A stretch of 64,000 nt of DNA, from the NCBI GenBank assembly GCA_013288945.1, contig JABDAZ010000010.1, positions 1 through 64,000 of the forward strand, written 5' to 3'. Positions 1 through 10,008 of the stretch are shown piece after piece. Each line of letters begins with the position of its first letter. Position 1 is the first letter of the stretch. This DNA is from Bacteroidota bacterium (lineage in GTDB: Bacteria > Bacteroidota > Bacteroidia > Chitinophagales > Chitinophagaceae). Under the pieces are notes generated by a model, which saw only the letters and a list, made by a program, of their open reading frames with translations, ran no database searches and had not been told where the DNA came from. The position numbers were made by a program, and so were the translations under genes.

Positions 1-1
1 T

Positions 2-598
2 CCCTTAGATATAAACAGTGAAAAAGAAATGATAAGGGATTTGTTTATTATCGGCTGTCATACCGGTCTGCGAATTTCAGATCTCAAGAGACTTTCAAAT
101 GATCATATTAAACAAACGGGGGATGAAAAATATGTCGAAATAGAAATGCAAAAAACACAAAAGCCTGTTACTATTCCGCTCAGTGATAAACTGGCATCAT
201 TGCTAAATAAATATAAAAATGCTAAAGGGAAGTTTTTTCCTGATATCTATGATCAGAAAGTGAATGATATAATTAAGCTGGTTGCAAAAGAGCATGAAAT
301 ATTCAGAAAGGAAGTTATTATAAATTCAACAGAAAATGGTATAAGGAAGGCAAAGCTCACTCCCAAATATCAGCTGATTTCCAACCATACTGCACGCAGA
401 TCTTTTGCAACGAACAGGGTGCTTGAAGGATATCCTTATTCTGCGGTCATGCTTGTAACAGGTCATAAAACAGAAAAGGCTTTTTTGCGGTATGTAAAAG
501 TTAACGGTTATGATGCGGTAAAAATTTTTAAACAACATACAGATAAAATATTGCCGCAAACAAACAAAGTAAAAATCAGTCAACCAGATTTATCATAA
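2..598 (+). CDS. Tyrosine recombinase (integrase), C-terminal part, cut by window edge
   Basis: This is the catalytic domain of a tyrosine site-specific recombinase, the class that integrates and excises mobile elements. The frame is open to the first bases of the window, so the gene starts outside it; the ATG at 29 is probably internal. Counted from that ATG, the catalytic set is visible: R15 (HTGLR), H120 and R123 (HTARR), H146 (TGHK) and the nucleophile Y155 (FLRYVKV). The N-terminal SAM-like DNA-binding domain would lie off the left edge. It could serve an element lying to the left, or the island to the right; the roughly 11 kb gap to the mobilisation genes leaves this open. Confidence 0.9.
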   Translation, partial: PLDINSEKEMIRDLFIIGCHTGLRISDLKRLSNDHIKQTGDEKYVEIEMQKTQKPVTIPLSDKLASLLNKYKNAKGKFFPDIYDQKVNDIIKLVAKEHEIFRKEVIINSTENGIRKAKLTPKYQLISNHTARRSFATNRVLEGYPYSAVMLVTGHKTEKAFLRYVKVNGYDAVKIFKQHTDKILPQTNKVKISQPDLS

Positions 599-809
599 AT
601 AACTGATTCATTTATTTCTTATTAAAATCAAAGTTTGCTTTGGAAGAGATCGAAATGTTCATTGAATTTCCTGTGTTTACAGAAGAGCCTTATACTACGA
701 TGAAAAGATAGTTACGCACGTTTTTACCGAGGCCTCTCTACTTTAAAGTTATAAGTCATCTTTTATCAATTTGCTGTTCCAAATATTTTTCACTTATTAT
801 ATTGCATTA

Positions 810-941
810 ATGGAACCAACGCAAATTGATGACCCTGAAAGTATAGTTGTGCTGGTAATAGCCACGATGCTTATCATTATATCCATTGTGTGGATCGTCT
901 TCATGAAATACGAGGCATTCAAAATTAAAAAGAAGAAATAA
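810..941 (+). CDS. Small single-pass membrane protein, 43 aa, unknown
   Basis: A short frame with an acidic N-terminus (EPTQIDDPES), one strongly hydrophobic segment of about 21 residues (IVVLVIATMLIIISIVWIVF) and a lysine-rich tail ending KIKKKK. That layout is typical of a genuine one-helix membrane peptide with a cytoplasmic basic C-terminus. I do not recognise a family. It lies alone between the integrase and the convergent hydroxylase gene, so the coding call rests only on composition and topology. Confidence 0.4.
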   Translation: MEPTQIDDPESIVVLVIATMLIIISIVWIVFMKYEAFKIKKKK

Positions 942-1007
942 AAAGGTCGCTGTAAAAACAGCAACTGATCGTTTTACAGTAATCGTCAAAAGCCTGCATA
1001 ATATTCT

Positions 1008-1790
1008 TTAGTTTGCCTTGTTTGAAGTTAAAATATTTTCTCTCTTTTTTATGGCAGTAAATGCTGAATCGTAATCGGGTCTCATTGTGCCCATCAACCT
1101 GTCCCATAGGGTAAAATACAGGCCGTAGTTACCTTTAAAATACTGGTGATGCTGGTTATGGCTTATAGAAGTGTTAACCCATTTGCCCAGCCAGTGCCGG
1201 TTAAAATTTGCGGGATATAACTCAAAGCCAAGATGCCCGTAAACATTATACAGCAAACTGAAAATAAAAAAAGTTGTAAGAAGTATTGGATGAATGGGAA
1301 TGGTAAAAAGAAAAATAACAAATATCAGAGATTCAAGTATTGCTTCCAGCGGATGAAATGCATAAGCAGCAAGTGGAGAAGGGTTGATGGATTTATGGTG
1401 CACCAGGTGAAATCTTTTAAACAGCAATGGTGAATGCATCATGCGGTGTATCCAGTAAAAATAGGTGTCGTGCATGAGTAACATAAGCGGGAAAGCAAGT
1501 ATTAAATACAGTCTGCCATAGTCATGAGTATTGGTATAAAAAGTCGTATGCTTTCTTATACTGTCAATGGATAACAATAAAACCGGCGGGAAAGAAAAGA
1601 TGATGATTGAAAGCGTTGAAAAAATGATTTCTCTTTTATAGTCTTTTACCTGTGGAAATTTCAACTGGATTTTTTTATAGGAAATTCTTTTTCGCAGCAG
1701 CACATAAAAAATAAAAAATACAGGAACTGCTATAAAAAAATATTTATCAGCTACATGCCACAACTGCCAGATAAATTTATTCAAAGTCAT
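1008..1790 (-). CDS. Fatty acid hydroxylase / sterol desaturase superfamily membrane protein
   Basis: A 260-residue integral membrane di-iron oxygenase of the fatty acid hydroxylase (sterol desaturase, ERG3-like) superfamily. The histidine clusters that bind the two irons are in the expected order: H107 and H115 (HDTYFYWIH) with H119, then H128/H131/H132 (HLVHH), a lone H146 (FHPLE), and H211/H214/H215 (HNQHH). Hydrophobic segments near residues 15-35, 55-75, 93-110 and 150-180 anchor it in the membrane. The substrate cannot be told; bacterial relatives act on fatty acids, carotenoids or lipids of unknown kind. It is a single gene with no obvious operon partner. Confidence 0.88.
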   Translation of the reverse strand: MTLNKFIWQLWHVADKYFFIAVPVFFIFYVLLRKRISYKKIQLKFPQVKDYKREIIFSTLSIIIFSFPPVLLLSIDSIRKHTTFYTNTHDYGRLYLILAFPLMLLMHDTYFYWIHRMMHSPLLFKRFHLVHHKSINPSPLAAYAFHPLEAILESLIFVIFLFTIPIHPILLTTFFIFSLLYNVYGHLGFELYPANFNRHWLGKWVNTSISHNQHHQYFKGNYGLYFTLWDRLMGTMRPDYDSAFTAIKKRENILTSNKAN

Positions 1791-2203
1791 AAACCGTATT
1801 TACGTTTGTAAATTAGTTTGATTTTTTTATTATAGCATCAATCATTCTGCAAATTCGGCTTTCACATAGGCTATGCTTTCAAGGAGTTCGGCATAAATAC
1901 AAATCCTCACGCATAGCCATCATTTATTCCGTGCCCTCCTTGCGCAAATCCGGATTATGCCGGGTTATGTTCCATAATTAATATTTGAACAATTTAAAAT
2001 GATGGTTATGGTTTTCTAATTCGCAAATGAAGGGCTGTATGTCCCTTTTTTATACCATTCAAAAATGAAAAATTTCAATTAATTATGCATAACAATGAGT
2101 GAAAATTTTCAAATTAATATCAATATTGCAGATAACCGATCGCAGGATAAAAAATCAAGGTTAGGAAAAAAGAAATCATTTTATTTTCACATGCTGTACT
2201 ATT
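1791..2203. other. Intergenic region without a supported gene
   Basis: I see no convincing gene. A small inverted repeat (ATTTAC-gttt-GTAAAT, 1798-1813) lies just upstream of the hydroxylase start and could be an operator. A frame beginning at 2095 runs into the opposite-strand gene and looks like chance. Confidence 0.5.
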
Positions 2204-2845
2204 TTATTTTCTCTGAAGCAATGAATCCATTTGCATGCGATACAAATCTTCCTCAGCTTTCCATTTCACATTGTATATGTCCTTGTTCAAGCTTAGATCT
2301 TTAATTAGCGACCTGATACCTTTTAACTGCGCATTATATTTTACAGTATTATTTTTCTTTGGAAAAAATGGACTGTCATATAAGGTACACCAGTCAAGGC
2401 TTTTTTGAAGTATGGCAATGTAATTATTAATATTGGCCCGCAGGTATCTGTCCATATATTCGCCAATCATCGAATGCAGGGATGCGAACAGGGCGCCATC
2501 ATCACTCGCTGAATATTTAGGGTTTGCGGCCTTGTAATAACCAAACCGTATACGTCCTGTATAATATAAAAACGCAGCTTCATTCAAATGATCGCTGCCA
2601 AGCATTTCAGCAACCGTTGTTAAAAACATAACGGGGTGCATCTTATCAATCGAATCCGCCACCTTGTATATAGAACTATCCAACGATCCGTTGCGGCCAG
2701 TACTATCAAGACTTCTTGCAGATTGCACCATTTTATTTGTTCTTGAAATCTGTTCCCCTACCTGTTTGTAAAATGAACTGTCAATCTGGGCGTTTGCGGC
2801 ACAAATTTTTGCAAATAAAAGAAAAAGAAATAGTTTTTGCTTCAC
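2204..2845 (-). CDS. Exported protein of unknown function, 213 aa
   Basis: The N-terminus is a clear signal peptide (K-rich start, hydrophobic FLFLLFA, cleavage near ANAQ), so the product is exported to the periplasm. The mature part is mostly helical and carries aromatic residues (FLYYTGRIRFGYY, LDWCTLYDSPFF) but no catalytic motif I recognise. Similar small secreted proteins of unknown function are common in Bacteroidota. It stands alone, facing away from the neighbouring histidine kinase. The start is fixed by the signal peptide. Confidence 0.65.
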   Translation of the reverse strand: MKQKLFLFLLFAKICAANAQIDSSFYKQVGEQISRTNKMVQSARSLDSTGRNGSLDSSIYKVADSIDKMHPVMFLTTVAEMLGSDHLNEAAFLYYTGRIRFGYYKAANPKYSASDDGALFASLHSMIGEYMDRYLRANINNYIAILQKSLDWCTLYDSPFFPKKNNTVKYNAQLKGIRSLIKDLSLNKDIYNVKWKAEEDLYRMQMDSLLQRK

Positions 2846-3236
2846 CGTTGTGATTATATGATTCTAAAATAATTCATTTCTTATGTCAATGCTTTTTTTC
2901 AGAAATTATCCAGGAAATAATAGCAGAAGTTATCAACCAATCTGTGCTGGCAATATTATACTGGAATAAAAAAATCTATTCCTGGTTATCTTATAAGTAT
3001 GACTGTTCCTTTTTCCATTTCTGTTTTTTTATCCAATAAGTTGTAATATGAAATCATCCAGACAAAGGCACCCGGAGGTTGTTCATATAACGCAAATATT
3101 AATTGAAACTGAATCATTGATTACATATTCAAAGCAAAGTTAGCTTGCGGGTTGAAATCCAAATCTACATTGGTGATGATATTGGTAAGACAAGTAAGGT
3201 GAGCGGTTAACGGGGATATCATTTACTCTTTAATAT
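2846..3236. other. Intergenic region, nothing recognised
   Basis: AT-rich and without a plausible reading frame, hairpin terminator or repeat that I can support. It separates the exported protein gene from the 3' end of the broken histidine kinase. Confidence 0.5.
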
Positions 3237-5248
3237 CTATTTTCCCACTGGTAACTGTATCATAAATGTTGTTCCTTCACCATCTTTGGTTTGCACTTTT
3301 ATCTCACCACCGTGAGCTTTCATAATATCGTAGCTTACACTCAACCCCAAACCCGTTCCCTGCCCCGTTGGTTTGGTGGTGAAAAATGGTTGAAAGATTT
3401 TATCAACAGCCTTCAGCGGTATACCATTGCCATTATCGCTGATGCTTATTTCTACTTTATCATTTATCTTTTTTGTGGCTACCGTTATTGCAGGTTCATA
3501 ATCTGCATGGTGCTGTTTTGCTTTTTCATTGACTGCATAAAAAGCATTATTATAAATATTCAGCAATACCCTTGTTATATCCCCGGCAACAATATAAATA
3601 CCACCTGCTGATTCATCATAATTTGTGTTTAATGCTGCACTGAATGATTTATCTTTTGCAATCAGGCCATGGTATGCAAGCCTGAGATATTCATCTGCTA
3701 ATTTATTGATGTCAGTTAAATCTTTACGGCCGCCGGACACCCTGGTGTGCTGGAGCATTCCTTTTACAATGCTGTCAGCCCGTTTGCCGTGATGGTTAAT
3801 TTTCTGCGAATTTTCTATAACATCGTTTGCAATTGCTATTATTTCCTCTGTATTGCCGTTGTCAGCTTCCTGTTTTAATTCTTCAAGCAGCTCTTTATTT
3901 AGTTCCGAAAAATTGTTGACAAAATTAAAGGGTTTTGAATCTCGTGGGCAATGCCGGCGGTGAGCTCCCCCAGAGAGGCCATTTTTTCTGACTGGATAAG
4001 TTGCGATTGGGTAGATTTCAGATTGGCAAGTGTTTCCTGTAACAGGTTATTTGCTTTTTGTTTTTGGACGTTGTTCCGGTAAAATACCATCGCCAATAAC
4101 ACAAGCAAAACAACACCTGTAAATAAAGCTATTACGGTAATCCTCGTTTTATCATCTTTATTTTGCCGGGCCTTCTGCTCCAGCCGATCATGCTCTTCAA
4201 AATCAATATTTTGAAATTGTGTGAGTTTTTGGTTATGATCATTATTCAGGCTGTCGCCTATTCTTTTTGAAATACTTAAATAAACCAGGGCGCTGTCCGC
4301 TTTTCCCAATATTTTATAAGCATCTGAAATTACGCTGGCAGATGAACTGATAATGTAAGCGATTTTCAAAGAAGATGCAAGACTGAATGCTGTTTTGGAG
4401 TACAGCAAAACAGAATCAATTGGGCCTGCGGTTTTAAACAGATCTGCATATGCTAAATTTACATAACTCAAAACAGTCAGGTTATTTTGTTCCCTGTTAA
4501 CCGCTATTGAACTGCGGTAATAATATTTTGCGGAATCAATTTGATGTTGTTGTAAATGGATATTCCCAATGACCATCAGGATGTACCCCAGATATGTTTT
4601 ATTTCCAGTTTCATAAATGTACTTCAGTGCCCTGAAAGAATAGAAGAAGGCAGAATCCAGGTTACCCAGTTCGAAATATCCTTCACCAATATTCATATTG
4701 CTGTTTACCAGGTTTTCATCTGCGCCAATTTCCGCGGAAATTCGGATTTCTTCTTTAAAATAGTTATTTGATTTTTCAATATCACTTCCTGCATATATAA
4801 TACCCTTTAAATGTGCAACGCCCGCCAAAACATTTAACCGGTATTTGTGCGGCTCGCCTGCAAACTTTTCTCCAGGCCTGATATACAGATTTTTTTCATT
4901 CTTTTCATTTTGTCCAAGGGACAATGCCTCATTTGTAAACCTTAGAGCAAGAGGAAGGTTTCCCTGGTGGTTTACGAAGTAAGATTTATTTAATAAAAAA
5001 TTTGCCTTCCAGAGTGGCTGCTTCAGTTTGTCCGATATTTGCAAGGCCTTATTTGTAAAAAATAAAGCACTGTCCCAGTTACTTTCTGAATAATAATTCA
5101 TCAGGCTGTCAAGAACAGTTATTTTTACAGTGTCATTTGCTGCAGCTTTGAATGCCGCTGTCAGTTTATTTAATTTCCCGTGCTGAATTTGTGTACTTGC
5201 AAAAAAAGGGAATAGAAGGAACAATAATATTTTTAATAATAATTTCAT
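3237..5248 (-). pseudogene. TPR-containing sensor histidine kinase, split by a one-base frameshift
   Basis: Read with one base restored, this is a complete two-component sensor kinase: signal peptide (start taken as the ATG at 5248), periplasmic tetratricopeptide-like helices, one transmembrane helix ([17 protein letters not shown]), a coiled coil, the phospho-acceptor box ([13 protein letters not shown]) and a HATPase_c domain with N box (NIYNNAFYAV), G1 (DNGNGIP) and G2 (GTGLGLS). The first frame stops at 3899. The second frame carries on in register from base 3926 ([13 protein letters not shown]) to the stop at 3237. The break is a missing base at 3925-3926, where CCT-TTA-AAT is expected but one A is absent. 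No response regulator gene is adjacent. It may be a real null mutation or an assembly error. Confidence 0.85.
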
Positions 5249-5294
5249 TCGTTCAATAATGCAACTCAAGATAACTGTTTTGCATCATCATAAA

Positions 5295-5302
5295 TAAATT
5301 TG
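5295..5302 (+). promoter_or_regulatory. Candidate Bacteroidota -7 box (TAAATTTG)
   Basis: Matches the TAnnTTTG -7 consensus of the Bacteroidota primary sigma factor and lies about 30 bases before the DUF305 gene. A TTTTG lies upstream at 5278-5282, but its spacing is short, so the -33 element is uncertain. Confidence 0.4.
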
Positions 5303-5334
5303 CGAACTTAAATATTACGTGTTTAATAACATGT

Positions 5335-5970
5335 ATGCCTTACATCAGGCACTTCTATATGAGATGGAAACTCATCCTGCTGATCTGTTTTTTTGTGCAT
5401 TTTACTGTTGCACAGCAAATGAAAATGGAGACACACCATCAGATCAATTCTGCATCAAAAAATATTTTTTTGCTGATGATGGATTCGATGATGATAAAAA
5501 TGGACGCTGTTCCCGTTACATCCAGGCCTGATATTGATTTTATGTCACAGATGATACCGCACCATCAGGGAGCCATCGGAATGGCAAAATATGAAACAGG
5601 CCATGGTAAAAACAATCATATGATGCAATTGGCAAAAAGTATAATTGCGGAACAAAACAGTGAAATACAACTGATGAAAATATTAATAAACCGGTTGAAT
5701 GACAGTACACAAAAAATTAATAAGTCTTTTTCCGATGAAATGGCCGATAGTATGAAGGTGATGATGAAAAACATGCCATCCGACACCGGGCTGAATGATA
5801 TTGACAAAGCTTTTGCAATGGTCATGATCCCGCATCACCAGGCAGCCATCCATATGGCTGCTGTTTTAATAAAATATTCTGTCAACAATAAAGTCGCAAC
5901 ATTCGCGAAACAATTGATTTCAGAAGAACAAATAGAAATAGAACAAATGTCTGCTTTCATTAATGAGTAA
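5335..5970 (+). CDS. Exported DUF305 protein with two DUF305 repeats
   Basis: A secreted 211-residue protein made of two DUF305 four-helix repeats. Each has the hallmark metal-binding-like motif: FMSQMIPHHQGAIGMA (H76, H77) and MVMIPHHQAAIHMA. DUF305 proteins are ferritin-like, histidine- and methionine-rich, and some (CopM) bind copper in the periplasm. A signal peptide ends near TVAQQ, and the ATG at 5359 gives a tidier signal peptide than the one at 5335. The next gene starts 2 bases after the stop, so they are co-transcribed. A role in handling copper or a similar metal is an inference from the family. Confidence 0.85.
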   Translation: MPYIRHFYMRWKLILLICFFVHFTVAQQMKMETHHQINSASKNIFLLMMDSMMIKMDAVPVTSRPDIDFMSQMIPHHQGAIGMAKYETGHGKNNHMMQLAKSIIAEQNSEIQLMKILINRLNDSTQKINKSFSDEMADSMKVMMKNMPSDTGLNDIDKAFAMVMIPHHQAAIHMAAVLIKYSVNNKVATFAKQLISEEQIEIEQMSAFINE

Positions 5971-5972
5971 TT

Positions 5973-7811
5973 ATGGATAAAATAAAAATACTGTTATTAA
6001 CGGCCATTACTTTTTCTTCCTTGCATGGGTTTGCACAAAGTCCATACAAAAATGACCGGGTTTATACAGGTAACCAGGTTTCCAATACGGTATCCGTGAT
6101 TGACCCTTCCCAAAATAAATTATTGGGGGAGATAAAGCTGGGCAACCCGTATCCGAATGTACTGACCCCGCTGTATAAAGGGCAAACACTCGTACACGGG
6201 TTACGCTACTGCCCGAAAAAAAAATTATTGGCCGTAGTTTCTATTGGTTCAAATTCGGTTACTTTTATTTCTACAGAAAATAATAAAATAATCAGGATAG
6301 TATATGTTGGGCGTTCACCGCACGAACCCACTTTTACTCCCGATAGCAAACAGGTTTGGGTATCGGTACGGGGGGAGGGATATATCAGTGTGATTGATGT
6401 TGATAAAATGGAAGAAATAAAAAAGATACCAGTGGCCGACGGTCCGGGCATGGTTGCGTTTTCTCCTGATGGCGAATTCGCTTATGTATGTTCAAGCTTT
6501 ACGCCAGAACTTGATATCATTAGAACGAAAGACTACACACTAATTAAGCGGATAGATATTGCAAGCCCTTTTTCTCCCAATATTTTTACAAGCCCTGATG
6601 GGAATTGGGTGGCGCTGACCCTTAAAGACATCGGTGCAGTAGTGGTAATAAATGCCATTACACTGGAGGTGGTAAAGCAAATTAATACAGGTGGTATAAC
6701 TAACCATGTTACTTTTAGCAACCTAGGCAAACTGCAAAGGATGTTTGTGACAGTTGGTGCAGAAAACAAAGTGCGGGTATTTGATGTAACTAAAGATTTT
6801 ATCCAAACAGACACCGTTGATGTCGGTGCATTGCCTCATGGCCTTTGGCCATCTGACGACGGGAAATTAATGTACATAGGATTGGAATACGGCGATGAAG
6901 TGCAGGCAATTGATTTGGTAACGTTAAAAGTTACAGGCACAATAAAAATCGGCCAAAGCCCGCAGGCATTGGTCTATGCGGGCAATGCCGTTTATGATTA
7001 TACAAAAAGCCTGGAAAATTTAAAGCCTTTACAAGATACTACCGCTACCCAAATAATCACCCTCAACAGTTTGAATGGAAGTGCTTCCCATGGACGCCTT
7101 GCTGTCCGGCCCGTTGGTGTGACTGATTTGATAGAACAGATTTTTACTGGTTTGATACCCGGAAACAGCTATACGCTTGCATTTTCAAAATCAATGAATG
7201 TTCCTTTTGCAAATGACTACGAAGTGAATCATTTTGTGGCCGATGTCCACGGAAAATTTGGCGGCCAGTCTGCAGGCCTGGTAAAAAGTGCCGTGGATCC
7301 AACGGCGCAGGATTATAAACACATCATTCTGATTGATAACAATACAAAGGAAACAGTGTTGCTGGATAACCTTAATTCAGTAACTTCAATGAGGCCTGAG
7401 ACTGACCATTTAAACAACAGGAACATGAACCCCAAAGGTGTATTATCAGTGCAAAGCAGGTATCCGGTCAGAGAGACCGCTGACCGTCTGGAGAAGATCC
7501 TGCATTCAGCCGGAGCTACTGTTTATGCCCGGATAGATCAACAGGCAGAATTAGAAAAAGCAGGACTGGATATCAGGCCCATGGAATTTTTGTTATTCGG
7601 TAACCCAGCAGCCGGGGGACCTGTTATTATGCAAGATCCGTTGGTGGCACTTGACCTTCCCCTGAAACTGCTGGTATTCGAAAACGAACAAAATGAAACC
7701 TGGATAATTTCAAACGAAGCATCCTATATCGGTGAAAGATTCGGTCTGGCAGCCAGTACATATGCGCCTTTTATACTTGATAAGATAATTCAAAAGGCAA
7801 TTTCAAACTAG
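5973..7811 (+). CDS. Exported YVTN beta-propeller protein fused to a C-terminal DUF302 domain
   Basis: Residues 1-22 form a signal peptide (HGFAQ). Residues about 25-340 are YncE/YVTN-type beta-propeller blades, with repeated units such as NTVSVIDPSQNKLLGEIKLG, YISVIDVDKMEEIKKIPVADG and QAIDLVTLKVTGTIKIG. A linker domain of about 150 residues follows, and the last 130 residues are a DUF302 domain (RETADRLEKILHSAGATVYARIDQ ... MEFLLFGNPAAGGPVIMQ ... LPLKLLVFEN). Normal DUF302 proteins are small, so the fusion is unusual. It sits between DUF305 and SLAC1-type genes, which suggests a periplasmic module. The partner or ligand is unknown. Confidence 0.85.
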   Translation: MDKIKILLLTAITFSSLHGFAQSPYKNDRVYTGNQVSNTVSVIDPSQNKLLGEIKLGNPYPNVLTPLYKGQTLVHGLRYCPKKKLLAVVSIGSNSVTFISTENNKIIRIVYVGRSPHEPTFTPDSKQVWVSVRGEGYISVIDVDKMEEIKKIPVADGPGMVAFSPDGEFAYVCSSFTPELDIIRTKDYTLIKRIDIASPFSPNIFTSPDGNWVALTLKDIGAVVVINAITLEVVKQINTGGITNHVTFSNLGKLQRMFVTVGAENKVRVFDVTKDFIQTDTVDVGALPHGLWPSDDGKLMYIGLEYGDEVQAIDLVTLKVTGTIKIGQSPQALVYAGNAVYDYTKSLENLKPLQDTTATQIITLNSLNGSASHGRLAVRPVGVTDLIEQIFTGLIPGNSYTLAFSKSMNVPFANDYEVNHFVADVHGKFGGQSAGLVKSAVDPTAQDYKHIILIDNNTKETVLLDNLNSVTSMRPETDHLNNRNMNPKGVLSVQSRYPVRETADRLEKILHSAGATVYARIDQQAELEKAGLDIRPMEFLLFGNPAAGGPVIMQDPLVALDLPLKLLVFENEQNETWIISNEASYIGERFGLAASTYAPFILDKIIQKAISN

Positions 7812-7842
7812 CCGGTCAATAAATTTTCAAAAAATATTATAT

Positions 7843-8865
7843 ATGACTGATACAACCCATGAACCGTCTTTCCTGGAATTTTTACCGGTAAGTTTTTTTG
7901 GTGCAATCATGGGGCTTACAGGACTTGCATTCTCATGGGGCTGGGCAGAAAAATTGTGGAGTTTCCCGCCTGTAATAAAAAATATTGTCGGGGGAATTGC
8001 CATTGTATCATTTGTTTGTTTGACGATTGCATATGTTATAAAATGGATTAAATTTCCTGAACTGGTTAAAAAGGAAATCCAGCATCCCGTATCTGTGAGT
8101 TTTTTTGCAACTTTTATAATTTCCTTACTATTGATACCGGGTATACTTTTGCCTTATAATGTAAACGCGGCAGTTATTATATGGTCTGCGGGAGCCGTCA
8201 TGATGTTTATATTTTCCTGGTTCGTATTGCGTAAATGGCTGGATCATCAGCAGGAACCTGGCAGTGCTGTGCCGGCGTGGATTATTCCTATTGTAGGCAC
8301 ATTGGATGTACCCATCGTTGGATATCGGTTACCCATTCCGGGCATCCATGAAATTTGCCTTGTCTTTTTTGGAATAGGGCTGGTGTTTAGCATTATTTTA
8401 ATGACGGTTATAATTTCAAGATTATTTTTTCAACCCCAGCTGCCTGAAGCACTGCAACCTACTTTATTAATTCTTATTGGGCCCTTTGCACTGGCATTTT
8501 CGGGATACGAATCGCTTACAGGGTTCCAGGATATTATTGCATCGGTATTTTTTTATTTTGATTTTTTCCTGCTATTAATTTTAGGAAGTAAAATTTTTTT
8601 ATTAGCTGTCTGTTGCCCTTTTCGTGTAACCTGGTGGGCAGTTAGTTTTCCACTGGTAGCATTTACAATTGCGGCATTCAGATATGCGTCTTATAAGCAT
8701 GCTGTCATTTTTCAGGTTGTACCGGGCGTTATGCTGGCAACATCAACAGCCGTTATTTTGTATCTTTTAATTCAAACAATTTATAAAATAGTAACAGGCA
8801 CTTTTATACTTAAAGCACCGGGAGCAGAAAAGGAAACGCAACTTGTTTCCGGCCAGCGTAATTAA
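7843..8865 (+). CDS. SLAC1 / TehA-type (TDT family) anion channel or transporter
   Basis: A 340-residue integral membrane protein with about ten hydrophobic helices and the family opening PVSFFGAIMGLTGLAFSW, as in TehA and plant SLAC1 (tellurite-resistance/dicarboxylate transporter family). Relatives move small anions (chloride, nitrate, sulfite or C4 acids) through a phenylalanine-gated pore. The gene follows the DUF302 fusion by 31 bases on the same strand and is probably the third gene of that operon. Specificity cannot be read from sequence. Confidence 0.85.
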   Translation: MTDTTHEPSFLEFLPVSFFGAIMGLTGLAFSWGWAEKLWSFPPVIKNIVGGIAIVSFVCLTIAYVIKWIKFPELVKKEIQHPVSVSFFATFIISLLLIPGILLPYNVNAAVIIWSAGAVMMFIFSWFVLRKWLDHQQEPGSAVPAWIIPIVGTLDVPIVGYRLPIPGIHEICLVFFGIGLVFSIILMTVIISRLFFQPQLPEALQPTLLILIGPFALAFSGYESLTGFQDIIASVFFYFDFFLLLILGSKIFLLAVCCPFRVTWWAVSFPLVAFTIAAFRYASYKHAVIFQVVPGVMLATSTAVILYLLIQTIYKIVTGTFILKAPGAEKETQLVSGQRN

Positions 8866-8917
8866 GTTAAATACAAAGTGCTTTAAGATTTAAAAAGTAT
8901 TAATAACCATTTATATT

Positions 8918-9904
8918 ATGGTCAAAAAAATGTTTTTTACAAGTTCATTGATGATAAGATTTGTACTCACAAATTTTTTATTAACAGCCCAAACTAATAA
9001 TGCCAGCAATTTAAAAAATGATACCATGAAAAATTACGCAATTCATTACAAAACTATTGTTGCCGGCGATATAAATATATTTTATCGTGAGGCCGGATCA
9101 AAAGACGCACCTGTAATTTTATTAATGCATGGTTATCCGACTTCATCAATTATGTTCAGGAATTTAATTCCTTTATTAAGTAAAAAGTATCATGTTATCG
9201 CACCTGATTTACCGGGATTCGGTTTTTCAGATGCACCAGCGCGCGCAAAATATGCTTATACATTTGACAATCTTGCCAAAACAATGCAGGCTTTTATTGA
9301 TAACATGCACCTGAAACATTTTGCCATATACATTTTTGATTATGGTGCGCCTGTTGGCTTAAGACTGGCTTTGGCTAATCCTGAAAAAATTACAGGCATT
9401 ATCTCACAAAATGGAAATGCATATGAACAGGGATTGCTGGATTGGAGCAATGGCCTTGTAAAAGCTTATTGGGATAATGATACAAAAGAAAACAGGGATG
9501 CACTTAGAAAATATTTTACACTGGATGGAATAAATTTTCAATACAGGCAGGGAGTGGCGGATCAATCATTGGTAGCGCCGGAAGGAATTTATATTGATGA
9601 TCACCAGATGCAACGGCCGGATAATGTAGAAATACAATTGGATTTGCTGCGCGATTACCGGACAAATGTCAAATTATACTCGAAATTTCAGGCTTACTTC
9701 CGTAAATATCAACCCGGATTATTAGCAGTTTGGGGAAGCAAAGATCCTTATTTTTCATCGGCCGGCGCTGAAGGATTCAAGAAAGATATTCCAAATGCAA
9801 TTGTAAAATTTTATGATACCGGGCATTTTGCATTAGAAACTCATTGTGAAGAAATCGGGCAGGATATTCTGATGTTTATGGACGCGTTAGGGTTGAATAA
9901 TTAG
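8918..9904 (+). CDS. Exported alpha/beta hydrolase, haloalkane dehalogenase / epoxide hydrolase-like
   Basis: An alpha/beta-hydrolase with the HGYP oxyanion motif (H71-G72) and an aspartate nucleophile in FDYGAPVG (D141), which points to the haloalkane dehalogenase / epoxide hydrolase branch and not to serine hydrolases. The acid is likely D276 (WGSKDPYF) and the base H303 (DTGHF). The first 27 residues look like a signal peptide or anchor (ending TAQTN); a later ATG at 9026 (MKNYAIHYK) would give a cytoplasmic form. It is separated from the channel gene by 52 bases. The substrate is unknown. Confidence 0.85.
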   Translation: MVKKMFFTSSLMIRFVLTNFLLTAQTNNASNLKNDTMKNYAIHYKTIVAGDINIFYREAGSKDAPVILLMHGYPTSSIMFRNLIPLLSKKYHVIAPDLPGFGFSDAPARAKYAYTFDNLAKTMQAFIDNMHLKHFAIYIFDYGAPVGLRLALANPEKITGIISQNGNAYEQGLLDWSNGLVKAYWDNDTKENRDALRKYFTLDGINFQYRQGVADQSLVAPEGIYIDDHQMQRPDNVEIQLDLLRDYRTNVKLYSKFQAYFRKYQPGLLAVWGSKDPYFSSAGAEGFKKDIPNAIVKFYDTGHFALETHCEEIGQDILMFMDALGLNN

Positions 9905-10008
9905 GATGGCAACTGACGGATAATAAATTTATGATAGGCGCCTGATTATTTTGCAGCTGTTGTTATGCTAGTTAACAAAGGGAAACCGAAAAAAAGAGCC
10001 TTGAAGGG

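Noticed and set aside
2095-2304. Plus-strand frame of 69 codons
   Set aside because: It runs into the opposite-strand exported protein gene, has no recognisable domain and has poor composition after residue 45.
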